Source: Prevotella sp. (GTDB lineage Bacteria; Bacteroidota; Bacteroidia; Bacteroidales; Bacteroidaceae). Taken from it: DNA of 45,113 bases. The stretch lies in the NCBI GenBank assembly GCA_022771265.1, contig JALFCG010000036.1:1-45113 (forward strand), read 5' to 3'. Positions 25,132 through 34,001 of this stretch are shown here, piece by piece. How positions within the stretch are numbered: position 1 is the first letter of the stretch; each line of letters opens with the position of its first letter. The translations under genes and the position numbers were made by a program. Below the pieces are notes generated by a model. That model was given only the letters and a program-made list of their open reading frames with translations. It searched no databases and was not told the origin of the DNA.

Positions 25132-25199
25132 TTATTAATCAGATATTTTATAATAAATCCAAAAAATTGAAGAAGAAGAAGTCTTTTTGTGGCAAAAAA

Positions 25200-25230
25200 T
25201 TTGTTACATAAGTTTTTTTTTGTATTTTCG
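25200..25230 (+). promoter_or_regulatory. Promoter of the plus-strand glycosyltransferase
   Basis: TTTG at 25200-25203, 19 bases, then TATTTTCG at 25223-25230, one change from TAnnTTTG. It precedes ATG 25250 and points away from the promoter at 25100-25131. Confidence 0.55.
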
Positions 25231-25249
25231 CAAACAAAATACACACGGT

Positions 25250-26377
25250 ATGAGAATAATGTTCGTATATGAAAGTATGGCCAGATGGGGAGGCATTGAA
25301 CGCATTTGGACCGACAAAATGAATTGTCTCGTCAGAGACTATGGAGTCGAAGTGTGCCTTGTCACCACTATTCAAGGCAGCCATAAGGCTCCTTATTCTT
25401 TAGACAGTCGTGTGAAATGGCACGACCTGGGCATACAGTTTCATTATTCTTACAGATACCGTGGATTAAGAAAAATATACGACCAGCTAAAGCGTAGAAT
25501 CTCTTTCAGACGAAAACTCAGGCAAGAGATAAAAACTTTCAACCCTGACATTATTTCCTGTGTGGCTGTCAGATATGTTCCGACAATCATGAAGTTGAAA
25601 GGTGAAATACCAGTGATAGTTGAATCGCACGGGAACTGCATTACTACTTACCATTCAAACGCCAATAAGATTGTGCAGTTTTTTGAAAGGAAGATGCTTT
25701 ATTCAGCAATAAAAAAAGCAGACAAACTGGTGGCTTTGACCAAAGGAGATGCCAACGAATGGAAAAAGTTCAACGACAACGTAGTGACCATACCAAACAT
25801 AGCCCACTTGAACGACAGTGGAAGGTATTCGACAACAAGTGGCAAACACGTGATTTTCGTTGGACGGTTAGCCACGCAGAAAGGACTTCCCCAGCTTCTG
25901 GACATCTGGGACATCGTACATAGCCAACACTCCGACTGGACTTTGGACGTTTACGGTGAAGGTGAGATGGAAGAATGGTTGCGTTCGCAGGATAGCTTTA
26001 AGGACAATAACATCGTTTTGCACCGCCCGACCTCTGACATTATGGAAAGATATATTGACAGTTCAATTTTTGTCATTACATCCGACTATGAGTCTTTCGG
26101 ACTCGTCATCACTGAAGCCATGAGCTGCGGGCTGCCTGTCGTGGCTTTCGACTGTCCTTACGGTCCTCGTGAAATCATCACCGACGGCAAGGACGGCTTC
26201 TTAGTCAAGCCCAATGACTGCAAAGGATTTGCCGAGAGAATATGCTGGCTGATAGAACATCCCGAGGAAAGAGTCAAGTTAGGACAAGCAGCAGTGAAGT
26301 CATCACAAAGATATTGTTCGAAGAATATTATGCCGAAATGGATTGAGTTATATAAAAGTTGTCACAGTCGTTCATAA
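25250..26377 (+). CDS. Glycosyltransferase, GT4 family
   Basis: The start at 25250 gives 375 residues beginning MRIMFVYESMARWGGIERIW; the longer frame start (25187) lies upstream of the promoter. GT4 motifs include FVGRLATQKGLPQLLDIW and TSDYESFGLVITEAMSCG. It shares the W/K-GGIERxxT-K-MN opening with the two minus-strand enzymes, so the three probably arose by duplication. Its last codons (KSCHSRS) form the left arm of the strong hairpin that follows. Confidence 0.88.
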   Translation: MRIMFVYESMARWGGIERIWTDKMNCLVRDYGVEVCLVTTIQGSHKAPYSLDSRVKWHDLGIQFHYSYRYRGLRKIYDQLKRRISFRRKLRQEIKTFNPDIISCVAVRYVPTIMKLKGEIPVIVESHGNCITTYHSNANKIVQFFERKMLYSAIKKADKLVALTKGDANEWKKFNDNVVTIPNIAHLNDSGRYSTTSGKHVIFVGRLATQKGLPQLLDIWDIVHSQHSDWTLDVYGEGEMEEWLRSQDSFKDNNIVLHRPTSDIMERYIDSSIFVITSDYESFGLVITEAMSCGLPVVAFDCPYGPREIITDGKDGFLVKPNDCKGFAERICWLIEHPEERVKLGQAAVKSSQRYCSKNIMPKWIELYKSCHSRS

Positions 26378-26397
26378 ACCGTTGAACGACTGTGACA
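26360..26397. terminator. 15-base perfect hairpin between convergent genes
   Basis: TGTCACAGTCGTTCA (26360-26374) and TGAACGACTGTGACA (26383-26397) are perfect complements with an eight-base loop. The left arm is coding (end of the glycosyltransferase gene, stop TAA 26375-26377). It lies between two convergent genes and could serve both, though neither side has a long T-run. Confidence 0.65.
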
Positions 26398-26426
26398 CTC
26401 GTTTCCTTGCATTTACCAAAGACTGA

Positions 26427-27371
26427 CTATTTCTCGTTGAACAAGTCCTTGATGCCTCCGATGCTTCCCATTAGGTTGGTTGCCTCGTAAGGCAGATAGA
26501 CAGTCTTTGTCTTGTCGCCTTCCGCCAGCTGCTGAAGCATTTGGATGTACTTCTGTGCAAGAAGGTAGTTGGCGGGATTGCTCGACTGACCGACAGCTTC
26601 GGTAATCTTCTGAATGGCGATGGCTTCAGCTTCAGCTTTTCTGATTCGGGCCTGAGCCTCGCCTTCAGCCTTTAGGATGGCTTGCTGCTTCAGGGCTTCT
26701 GCACGGTTGATGGTTGCCATCTTCTCACCTTCCGACTGAAGGATGTCGCTGGCTTTCTTTCCTTCGCTGGTAAGTATGGTGGCACGCTTGTTACGCTCAG
26801 CCTGCATCTGTTTTTCCATTGCGGAAAGAACGCTTTCGGGAGGAGTGATGTCCTGCAGCTCCACGCGGTTGACTTTTATTCCCCATTTGTTGGTGGCGTC
26901 GTCAAGCACCGAACGCAGCTTGGTGTTGATAGTGTCGCGGCTTGTCAGAGTCTCGTCAAGTTCCAGTTCGCCAATGATGTTACGCAGCGTGGTCTGCGTC
27001 AGTTTCTCAATGGCATTTGGCAAGTTGTTTATTTCATAGACAGCCTTGAACGGGTCAACAATCTGGAAATAAAGGAGAGCGTTTATTTCCGTCTGCACGT
27101 TGTCCTTGGTTATGACATTCTGCTTTGGAAAGTCATAGACCTGCTCCCTAAGGTCTATGGAGTTGGAATAGACGTAGCGGCCTGCTCTCATCACCACAAT
27201 TTCCTTTGCACGGTCAACAACGGGGATGATGATATTGATGCCAGGACGGAGTGTGGCGTAATACCGCCCGAGCCTCTCGATAATCTTGGTTTCTGACTGT
27301 GGAATGATGACAAGTGCCATCTTCGCGAAAACTAACACGAGAACCACAATGGCAATAAGTACATAACTCAT
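26427..27371 (-). CDS. SPFH/Band 7 family protein (stomatin-like)
   Basis: The 314-residue protein has one N-terminal membrane helix (residues 2-22), the SPFH domain with VIIPQSETKIIERLGRYY and PGINIIIPVVD, and a long Ala/Glu-rich coiled region (about 190-250, EGEAQARIRKAEAEAIAIQK) used for ring-like oligomers. Paired NfeD and stomatin-like genes are a known conserved pair thought to organise membrane domains and membrane protein quality control. The NfeD gene lies 20 bases upstream in the same operon. Confidence 0.9.
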   Translation of the reverse strand: MSYVLIAIVVLVLVFAKMALVIIPQSETKIIERLGRYYATLRPGINIIIPVVDRAKEIVVMRAGRYVYSNSIDLREQVYDFPKQNVITKDNVQTEINALLYFQIVDPFKAVYEINNLPNAIEKLTQTTLRNIIGELELDETLTSRDTINTKLRSVLDDATNKWGIKVNRVELQDITPPESVLSAMEKQMQAERNKRATILTSEGKKASDILQSEGEKMATINRAEALKQQAILKAEGEAQARIRKAEAEAIAIQKITEAVGQSSNPANYLLAQKYIQMLQQLAEGDKTKTVYLPYEATNLMGSIGGIKDLFNEK

Positions 27372-27391
27372 AGTTTGGATTTTTTTGTTAA

Positions 27392-27832
27392 TTAAATCAT
27401 TTCACAGGTAAGGATTATGCTTTCCCTACCGATAATTCTCACTTTTGTCCCTTTCTTCAAGTCGCTTTCAGCAGTCGCTTTCCAGTCGTCGCCGTCGATT
27501 GCCACACGACCGTAACCACCTGCAGGAATGTCCTGGCTCACGATTGCCTCACGCCCCATGATGGCATCGGCATTGCTTGGCACCGGCTCTCTGTTGAGAT
27601 GGATGTAGCGAATTGCAAAGGGGCGGACAAGGAAGATGCTCACAGCCGACGCCACTGCAAAGACGGTCAGTTGAGCGTAGAACCCGCAGAATAATGACGC
27701 CACAAGTGCCGCCAAGCCTCCAATGGCGAAGCATACGATGAAGAAACTGCCCGAAAACAGTTCGAGCACGATGCAGGCTACGGACAGCAGCGCCCATGCC
27801 TGCCAGAGGTTGTCGTTCAGATAGTCAATCAT
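27392..27832 (-). CDS. NfeD family membrane protein
   Basis: The 146-residue short-form NfeD has two or three membrane helices (residues about 12-70) and a C-terminal OB-fold domain (about 85-146, MGREAIVSQDIPAGGYGRVAIDGDDWKA). It lacks the ClpP-like protease domain of the long form. It is the natural partner of the SPFH protein encoded immediately downstream, and probably anchors or caps its assembly. Confidence 0.88.
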   Translation of the reverse strand: MIDYLNDNLWQAWALLSVACIVLELFSGSFFIVCFAIGGLAALVASLFCGFYAQLTVFAVASAVSIFLVRPFAIRYIHLNREPVPSNADAIMGREAIVSQDIPAGGYGRVAIDGDDWKATAESDLKKGTKVRIIGRESIILTCEMI

Positions 27833-27844
27833 ATTTCTTGTTGT

Positions 27845-28762
27845 TTAGTGTGAACCAATGTAAAGGCAAATCATTCCGAGAAGCACAAGGGCGAGGTCGA
27901 TGACCTTCGACTTCAGGTTCTTCTCGTGGAATGCCACAGCCGCAAAGAGGAAACTTACCACTACACTGCCACGTCGCACCATCGACACAATGCTAATCAT
28001 CGCCCCGGGCAGCGACAGTGAATAGAAATACACGAAGTCGGCGGCGGAAAGGAAGATGCTGATGAAAACGATGCACCAGTGCCAACGGAACGGAGTGGTC
28101 TTCTTCCTGTTGGGCCACCAAAGCAGCATCAGCATCGCTCCCATCATGAAGCATTGGTAGATGTTGTACCAGCTCTGGACCATCATCTTGTCAAGACCGA
28201 CACCTCCGTCGGAAGGAGAAGCCATGAGATACTTGTCGTACAGTCCGCTGACGGCACCGAGCATCGCAGCTCCGACAATCATCCATATCCAATGGTCGCG
28301 CTTGAAGTCGATGCCTTCCTTCTTTCCACTTCGGCTGAGCATGAAAAACGAGACTACAGCCAACGCCACACCGAGCCACTGCCAACCGTTGAGCCTTTCC
28401 CCAAAGAACAGCAACGCTCCCACGAGCACCATCACCGGCCGTGTGGCGTTGATAGGCCCGACTATGGTGAGCGGGAGGTGTTTCATGCCGAAATAGCCGA
28501 GAATCCAGCTGCTCAGCACAATAAAGCTCTTAAGCACAATATACTTGTGAACTTCCCATCCTCCGCTTGCCACGTGGAAGAGGCTTCCGTCGAGAGTGTC
28601 GCTTGTGTAGCTGACCACGATAAATGGAAGGAAGATTATTGACGAGAACAAGGTGTTGAGGAACAATACGGGTATGACCGCATTCGCTTCCAATGCTTTT
28701 TTCTTAAACGAGTCGTAGAAGCCAAGCAAGGCCGCCGACAAGAATGCTAATACTAACCACAT
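27845..28762 (-). CDS. DMT superfamily (EamA) transporter
   Basis: The 305 residues form two EamA repeats, each with about five membrane helices (NATRPVMVLVGALLFFGERLN is the end of the first repeat). Members export or import small metabolites; the substrate is not predictable here. It sits between truA and nfeD on the same strand with gaps of 16 and 12 bases, so the four genes probably form one transcript. Confidence 0.88.
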   Translation of the reverse strand: MWLVLAFLSAALLGFYDSFKKKALEANAVIPVLFLNTLFSSIIFLPFIVVSYTSDTLDGSLFHVASGGWEVHKYIVLKSFIVLSSWILGYFGMKHLPLTIVGPINATRPVMVLVGALLFFGERLNGWQWLGVALAVVSFFMLSRSGKKEGIDFKRDHWIWMIVGAAMLGAVSGLYDKYLMASPSDGGVGLDKMMVQSWYNIYQCFMMGAMLMLLWWPNRKKTTPFRWHWCIVFISIFLSAADFVYFYSLSLPGAMISIVSMVRRGSVVVSFLFAAVAFHEKNLKSKVIDLALVLLGMICLYIGSH

Positions 28763-28778
28763 GAATCGTTATGTCTGT

Positions 28779-29522
28779 TTATCGGTTATCAAAATTGTAT
28801 TCAACTTTTTCGAGGAACAGCGCATTGCCTGGCATTGACTCTCCCGCCGCTGTCCGCTTCCCGCTTTCTATTACCTTGCGGAACTCGTCGATTGAGAGTC
28901 TGCCTCTCCCGACATCCACGAGAGTACCGACCACAGCCCTTACCATGTTTCTCAGGAACCTGTCGGCACTGATTTCGAAATACCATTGCGTTGGCGACAC
29001 CTGGTGCCATTCGGCTTCATCGACCCTGCATATTGTAGTCTTCACGTCGGAATGGCTCTTGCAGAAAGCTCCGAAATCGGAATACTCCTTAAGCGTCGAG
29101 GCAGCCTTGTTCATCAGCATGAAGTCAAGGTCGTAATGCATCCGGCAAGAGTAATGTCGGAGGAAAGGGTCCTTGCCGGTATGGACGAAATAACGGTAGG
29201 TGCGTCGTGTGGCGGAAAAGCGGGCGTGCATGTCGTCCGGCACTTGCCTGACATCATAAACAGCCATCGTTCGTGGCACCATTCTGTTGAGCCTATATAC
29301 CATTTGGCTGCAGTCAAAAGGAGTGTCGCAATCGAAGTGAGCTACCATCTGCCTTGCGTGAACCCCAGCATCGGTACGTCCTGCTCCAACCACTTCTGTT
29401 GGCACTCTCAGCAGTGTGGACAATGCTTTTTGCAATTCCTCCTGCACCGAGCTGCCGTTAAGCTGTATCTGCCATCCGTGGAAGTCGGTTCCGTCGTATG
29501 CAAGGGTTATGAAATATCTCAT
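28779..29522 (-). CDS. truA: tRNA pseudouridine(38-40) synthase
   Basis: TruA isomerises uridines 38-40 in the anticodon arm of tRNAs. The 247-residue protein has [10 protein letters not shown], the catalytic Asp51 in [13 protein letters not shown], and [10 protein letters not shown]. Its length is normal. It is the first gene of the minus-strand run, with TACCTTTG at 29554-29561 just upstream. Confidence 0.95.
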   Translation of the reverse strand: MRYFITLAYDGTDFHGWQIQLNGSSVQEELQKALSTLLRVPTEVVGAGRTDAGVHARQMVAHFDCDTPFDCSQMVYRLNRMVPRTMAVYDVRQVPDDMHARFSATRRTYRYFVHTGKDPFLRHYSCRMHYDLDFMLMNKAASTLKEYSDFGAFCKSHSDVKTTICRVDEAEWHQVSPTQWYFEISADRFLRNMVRAVVGTLVDVGRGRLSIDEFRKVIESGKRTAAGESMPGNALFLEKVEYNFDNR

Positions 29523-29553
29523 TTATTACCTATTTATATATTGTTATCGGGTG

Positions 29554-29561
29554 CAAAGGTA
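29554..29561 (-). promoter_or_regulatory. -7 element of the truA operon
   Basis: TACCTTTG on the minus strand lies 31 bases before ATG 29522. No clear TTTG at the usual distance. Confidence 0.45.
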
Positions 29562-29601
29562 GTAAAAAATAGACATATTTTGCATTTTTCCTCTCATAAA
29601 T

Positions 29602-29632
29602 TTTGTGCAATAGCAAAAAAAGCGTAACTTTG
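29602..29632 (+). promoter_or_regulatory. Promoter of the EFR1 gene, start codon almost at the transcription start
   Basis: TTTG at 29602-29605, 19 bases, TAACTTTG at 29625-29632. The ATG at 29637 begins five bases after the -7 element, so the message would be leaderless or nearly so. Confidence 0.7.
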
Positions 29633-29636
29633 AACC

Positions 29637-30443
29637 ATGATTTTCTATTTTTCAGGCACGGGGAATACCCGTTGGGCAGCAACTATTCTTGCAGAAAGGT
29701 TAGGAGAGCGACTGGTGGACATTGCCGAAACGATGTACTCGACCGACACCACGAGTAAGGAATGGGCATTTCATCTCACTCCAGGAGAGCGTGTAGGTTT
29801 TTGCTTTCCTGTCCACGGCTGGCAACCTCCACGCGTCGTTAGAACATTCATTTCAGGACTGACGCTCCATGGCGCGGGCAGTCACTATTACTATGCGCTC
29901 TGCACATGCGGCGACAACATCGGGGAGACGATGGCAATTCTTTCCTCAGACCTAAGGAAACGCAGTCTGTCGTTGGATGCCTGCTTCTCGCTGATAATGC
30001 CAGAGTCGTACGTTGCCTTGCCCTTCATGTACACCGACACCATCGAACGCGAACGCGAAAAGCTCACCAAGGCCGCTGAGGACATTGACAGATATGCCGC
30101 CATGATTTCCGAAAGGCGAAAGGGAGAGTCGTGGCTTGTCAAAGGACGCATGCCTTGGCTTTTGTCATACATCGTCGGAGGTTATTTCAACAAACGGATG
30201 ATTAGTGACAAAAAGTTCACTGTCGATGCCGACAAGTGTATAGGATGCGGACGTTGCGCAAAGGCATGCCCTGTAGGCGACATGTCAATGGAGAAAGGGA
30301 AGCCCCGATGGCTTCACGACAATCGTTGCACCTCTTGCCTTGCCTGCTACCACCATTGCCCTTGCCATGCAATCAATTATGGCAGTGTGACCCGCAATCG
30401 CGACCAGTATTATTTCGGACGAAACAACGAAAAAGAAATATGA
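29637..30443 (+). CDS. EFR1-type ferredoxin with flavodoxin-like domain
   Basis: The 268-residue protein begins MIFYFSGTGNTRWAA, the FMN-phosphate loop of the flavodoxin fold, and ends with two 4Fe-4S motifs, CIGCGRCAKACPVG and CTSCLACYHHCPCHA. It should pass electrons in the cytoplasm between an unknown donor and acceptor. The flavodoxin loop requires this exact start, though the promoter leaves almost no leader. It overlaps the next gene by ATGA. The partner reaction is unknown. Confidence 0.9.
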   Translation: MIFYFSGTGNTRWAATILAERLGERLVDIAETMYSTDTTSKEWAFHLTPGERVGFCFPVHGWQPPRVVRTFISGLTLHGAGSHYYYALCTCGDNIGETMAILSSDLRKRSLSLDACFSLIMPESYVALPFMYTDTIEREREKLTKAAEDIDRYAAMISERRKGESWLVKGRMPWLLSYIVGGYFNKRMISDKKFTVDADKCIGCGRCAKACPVGDMSMEKGKPRWLHDNRCTSCLACYHHCPCHAINYGSVTRNRDQYYFGRNNEKEI

Positions 30444-32287
30444 AGAATTATTGTTTGTTGCTGTTACTCTCTTTCATCCCTTTTATCTCTGTGAACGGAG
30501 CCAAGGCTTACCATTCCGCCACTACTATTAAGCAGAGTGACGGGACTGAAATAGTCGTTACTCTCCACGGCGACGAGTTTTTCCATTATTACACTGCCTC
30601 AGACGGCACAATACTCACCCTCGAAGGCAATAACCTTTACGTGGCAGGCCAGGACTCGGAGGGGAAGTTATGTTCCACCGGCATCCTTGCCCATGAGCCC
30701 GCGAAGCGCAGTTTTGCCGAAGCTCTTGCTGTCACGAGGCAAGACCGCGAGTCGATATTGTCAAAAGGTGCTGCCGACATTTCCGAGGGAAGGATGACGG
30801 TTCGCGGCTTTGGTGACTCACCTGCCCTTTTTCCTTCTTCCGGTTCTCCCAAGGCACTTGTCATCCTTGTGGAATTCAGCGACTTGAAGTTTCGCATCAA
30901 CGAGCCTCGCGAACAATTTGAGCAATTCCTCAACGCTTCGGGCAAGAGCCAGGAACAGGCGAAATACACCAATTTCGGAAGCGTGAAGGAGTATTTCACC
31001 GACATGAGTTTCGGCAAGTTCTCGCCGGAGTTTGACATTTATGGCCCTTACACTCTTAACGATTCTTACGCGACATACGGAAGAGGCAATGACAATTGCT
31101 CCCTGCTGGTCAGCGACGCCTGCTCGGCGGGCAACAGCGAAATCGACTTCTCCCGATATGACTCCAACAACGACGGATATGTTGACTTGGTATATGTCAT
31201 ATATGCCGGTTACGGCGAGAACTACAGCGGCAACAGTTCTGACTATATATGGCCACAGTCAGGCACGGTGACTGTGACTAAAACGTTTGACGGGAAGAAC
31301 GTCAGGCGGTTCGGAACCAATAACGAGCTCTACGGAGCAGAGAAGAATCAGGAGACCGTTGGCTTTGTCCAGACCGGCATCGGCCTGTTCTGCCATGAGT
31401 TCTGCCACTGCCTCGGCTTGCCCGACATCTATGTGACCAACAATGGTTCAGCCAACTACTGCAGTAACGTGGGCATGGGATATTATGACATTATGGACAG
31501 CGGAGAATACACTCTCAACGGCTATCGTCCTACAGCCATGACATGCTGGGAGCGCTGGAAACTCGGATGGATTGACGTAGAAGAACTTTCCGAGCCACAG
31601 CACGTGACACTCACGACACTTGAACGTGGTGGCAAGGCTTACCGCATTACCAACGAGGCAAACCAAAACGAGTATTACATGCTCGAGCAGGTGGAGAAAA
31701 GCATCGACCTGTGGAACTACCGTCTCTTTGGCGACGGTATGCTAATCTATCATGTCGATTACGACAGTGCCAAGTTCTCCGTGTCGGGCAGTGGCTACAA
31801 CAGTGTAAATACCGAGGTCGGCCATCCGCGCTTCTTCCTTGTGGCTGCCGACGGACTTCTTGTCAACGACTACTACATCAACAAGGAAGTCGCCGAATAT
31901 ACCGACTATGCCATCAACGACGCTAATGAGGAACTACTGAAACGCTACAAGGGACAGACCATCACGTCAGACATTTATACCAAAGAGGCTGCCGGCGACC
32001 CGTTTCCCGGCACTTCTGAAACCACTGAATTCACCGACGACTCCATGCCAAAGGCCTTCTGGTACACCGAAGGCAACGTGGGCAAGCCTATCACCGGCAT
32101 CAGCAAGGATTCTTCAGGCAACGTGTCCTTTTCCTTCATGGGCGGGACGACAGGCATTGGAAGAACCATCAGCGTGAGCGACTTGCCTGAATCATATTAC
32201 ACCATCGACGGCAAGCCTGCAGGAAAAAACCCCTCCTCACTTGGCAAAGGCCTTTGGGTGAGGAAGGGTTATAAGGTGGTGAAATAA
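30440..32287 (+). CDS. M6 family secreted metalloprotease
   Basis: With the start at 30440 the product is 615 residues with signal peptide KNYCLLLLLSFIPFISVNGA. The zinc motif HEFCHCLGLPD supplies His319, Glu320 and His323 with Asp329 as likely third ligand, as in immune-inhibitor-A-like M6 proteases. A calcium-type loop DSNNDGYVDLVYV lies near residue 240. The C terminus YTIDGKPAGKNPSS...KGYKVVK resembles the short C-terminal signature of many secreted Prevotella proteins, possibly a sorting signal. It is coupled to the ferredoxin gene by a four-base overlap, an unexplained pairing. Confidence 0.85.
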   Translation: MKNYCLLLLLSFIPFISVNGAKAYHSATTIKQSDGTEIVVTLHGDEFFHYYTASDGTILTLEGNNLYVAGQDSEGKLCSTGILAHEPAKRSFAEALAVTRQDRESILSKGAADISEGRMTVRGFGDSPALFPSSGSPKALVILVEFSDLKFRINEPREQFEQFLNASGKSQEQAKYTNFGSVKEYFTDMSFGKFSPEFDIYGPYTLNDSYATYGRGNDNCSLLVSDACSAGNSEIDFSRYDSNNDGYVDLVYVIYAGYGENYSGNSSDYIWPQSGTVTVTKTFDGKNVRRFGTNNELYGAEKNQETVGFVQTGIGLFCHEFCHCLGLPDIYVTNNGSANYCSNVGMGYYDIMDSGEYTLNGYRPTAMTCWERWKLGWIDVEELSEPQHVTLTTLERGGKAYRITNEANQNEYYMLEQVEKSIDLWNYRLFGDGMLIYHVDYDSAKFSVSGSGYNSVNTEVGHPRFFLVAADGLLVNDYYINKEVAEYTDYAINDANEELLKRYKGQTITSDIYTKEAAGDPFPGTSETTEFTDDSMPKAFWYTEGNVGKPITGISKDSSGNVSFSFMGGTTGIGRTISVSDLPESYYTIDGKPAGKNPSSLGKGLWVRKGYKVVK

Positions 32288-32288
32288 G

Positions 32289-32883
32289 TCAGTCGGGAAT
32301 GTTTTCATACATTGATTCCCACCACTGGGGCTGGTCTTTAAGCCAGCGGTCAAACCATGCAAAGATGGTGTTCTGCCACTTTATGCGCTTGTCGTAGGTA
32401 AAAAAGTCATATTTCTCAAGCACAGTCCTTGACCGCCATCCCGGTTGGCGGTCGTCGGGATGGATAATCTGGTGAACGTCGTTGTCGTCACTCTTTCCTT
32501 CCACACGTTTCATGACTATCATGTAGTCACCTGTCGGTGCCATGGTGTAGCTTTCGTCAGGAATGTTGTTGGCAATCATCTTTTCCGTGCCTGTCGCCAC
32601 ATCTACGGCAACGAGGTCTTTCCCGTCGGTTGTTTCCCTTGTGAAGCAATAACTGTCGGTACCTGGCATCCACGAGATGTTGTTTGGTGTTGAAAGGATT
32701 TTCTTTCCTGTCCTGAGGTCGGTGCTGGCATCATACTTTTTCTTGTTAAGGTCAACACTGTCAATCATCACCGGCTCCCTGACTGTCAGCGGCCCTGTGT
32801 AGTTGAAAGTCTTAACGTCAAGTTTTCCTGCCGATGCTTGCTGTGCAACAACGAGTGCAACTGCCCAAAATATTTTTTTTCAT
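32289..32883 (-). pseudogene. Decayed S9 prolyl oligopeptidase-type peptidase
   Basis: The likely original start is the ATG complementary to 32881-32883. After M-K-K a run of eight A bases (complement of 32873-32880) shifts the frame; with seven it would read MKKIFWAVALVVAQQASAG, a good signal peptide, and continue into KLDVKTFNYTGPLTVREPVM. The readable part contains propeller sequence (NNISWMPGTDSYCFTRETTD) and then jumps after about residue 140 to the terminal WQNTIFAWFDRWLKD of S9 peptidases. The rest of the propeller and the whole Ser-Asp-His catalytic domain are missing. A remnant frame of 160 residues survives from an internal ATG (32771). Confidence 0.8.
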
Positions 32884-32924
32884 AAGATTATGGAGATTTC
32901 TTTGTTATTCTTATCATGAATAGT

Positions 32925-34001
32925 TTAGAGTGCGCCCTTAGTGCTTGGCAGCTCATAATGGTAGATGTCGCGTTTCACCGCCATCTTGATGCTTCTTGCC
33001 AAGGCCTTGAATATTCCCTCAATCTTGTGGTGCTCGTTGTCTCCCTCAGCCTTTATGTTAAGGTTCATCAGAGCCGCGTCGCTGAGGCTTTTGAAGAAAT
33101 GCAGGAACATCTCGGTGGGCATCTCGCCGATTTTCTCCCTTCGGAACACAGCATCCCACACGAGCCATGGCCTTCCTCCGAAGTCCAGAGCCACGCTACA
33201 CAGACAGTCGTCCATGGGGAGCGAATATCCATATCGCTCAATGCCTCGCTTGTCGCCAAGAGCTTTTCTGAGACATTCGCCCAGGGCAAGGGCAGTGTCC
33301 TCTATCGTGTGGTGCTCATCGACGTGGAGGTCTCCCTTAGTGTGGACTGTCAGGTCAATCATTCCGTGCTTGCCTATTTGCTCAAGCATATGGTCGAAGA
33401 AGCCGAGTCCTGTCGAGATGTCGCAAATGCCGCGCCCGTCGAGGTTTACTTCGACGTGAATGTCGGTTTCCTTCGTTTTCCTTGTCACTGCCGCACGTCG
33501 TTCTCCTGCAAAGAGCAGCTCCGCAATCTTGTCCCACGTCATTCCGTCGCGACCGAGAATGAGCGAGCGGCATCCGATGTTTTCGGCAAATTGGCGGTCG
33601 GTGTCACGGTCGCCAATGACATAGCTTCCTGCAATGTCGTAGTCGGGGTTGTTGATATATTTCTCCACCATACCGGTGTTAGGCTTGCGCGTCGGGGCAT
33701 TGTCTTCCGGGAAGTGGCGGTCAATGAGAATGTCGTCGAAGGTTATGCCTTCGCCCTCAAGGCTCTGAAGGATGAAATTATGCACCGGCCAGAAAGTGTC
33801 TTCCGGGAAAGAGCCGGTTCCCAGTCCGTCTTGGTTGGACACCATTACAAACTCAAAATCGAGTTTCGAGCGTATGAATCCAAGGTTACGGAACATTCCC
33901 TTGGTGAACTTCAGTTTTTCAAACGAGTCAATCTGTTCGTCCGCCGGTTCTTCGATGAGTGTCCCGTCACGGTCGATAAATAGTATCTTTTTCATTTTCA
34001 A
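32925..34001 (-). CDS. hisB: Bifunctional histidinol-phosphatase / imidazoleglycerol-phosphate dehydratase
   Basis: HisB catalyses two steps of histidine synthesis. The N-terminal HAD phosphatase (residues about 1-165) has FIDRDGTL with nucleophile Asp and acid Asp. The C-terminal dehydratase (about 170-358) has the metal-binding [13 protein letters not shown] and DFGGRPW. The length of 358 is normal for the fused form. The ATG at 34001 is used; the next (33995) is equally possible. No other his gene is adjacent. It overlaps the upstream membrane protein gene by four bases. Confidence 0.93.
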   Translation of the reverse strand: MKMKKILFIDRDGTLIEEPADEQIDSFEKLKFTKGMFRNLGFIRSKLDFEFVMVSNQDGLGTGSFPEDTFWPVHNFILQSLEGEGITFDDILIDRHFPEDNAPTRKPNTGMVEKYINNPDYDIAGSYVIGDRDTDRQFAENIGCRSLILGRDGMTWDKIAELLFAGERRAAVTRKTKETDIHVEVNLDGRGICDISTGLGFFDHMLEQIGKHGMIDLTVHTKGDLHVDEHHTIEDTALALGECLRKALGDKRGIERYGYSLPMDDCLCSVALDFGGRPWLVWDAVFRREKIGEMPTEMFLHFFKSLSDAALMNLNIKAEGDNEHHKIEGIFKALARSIKMAVKRDIYHYELPSTKGAL

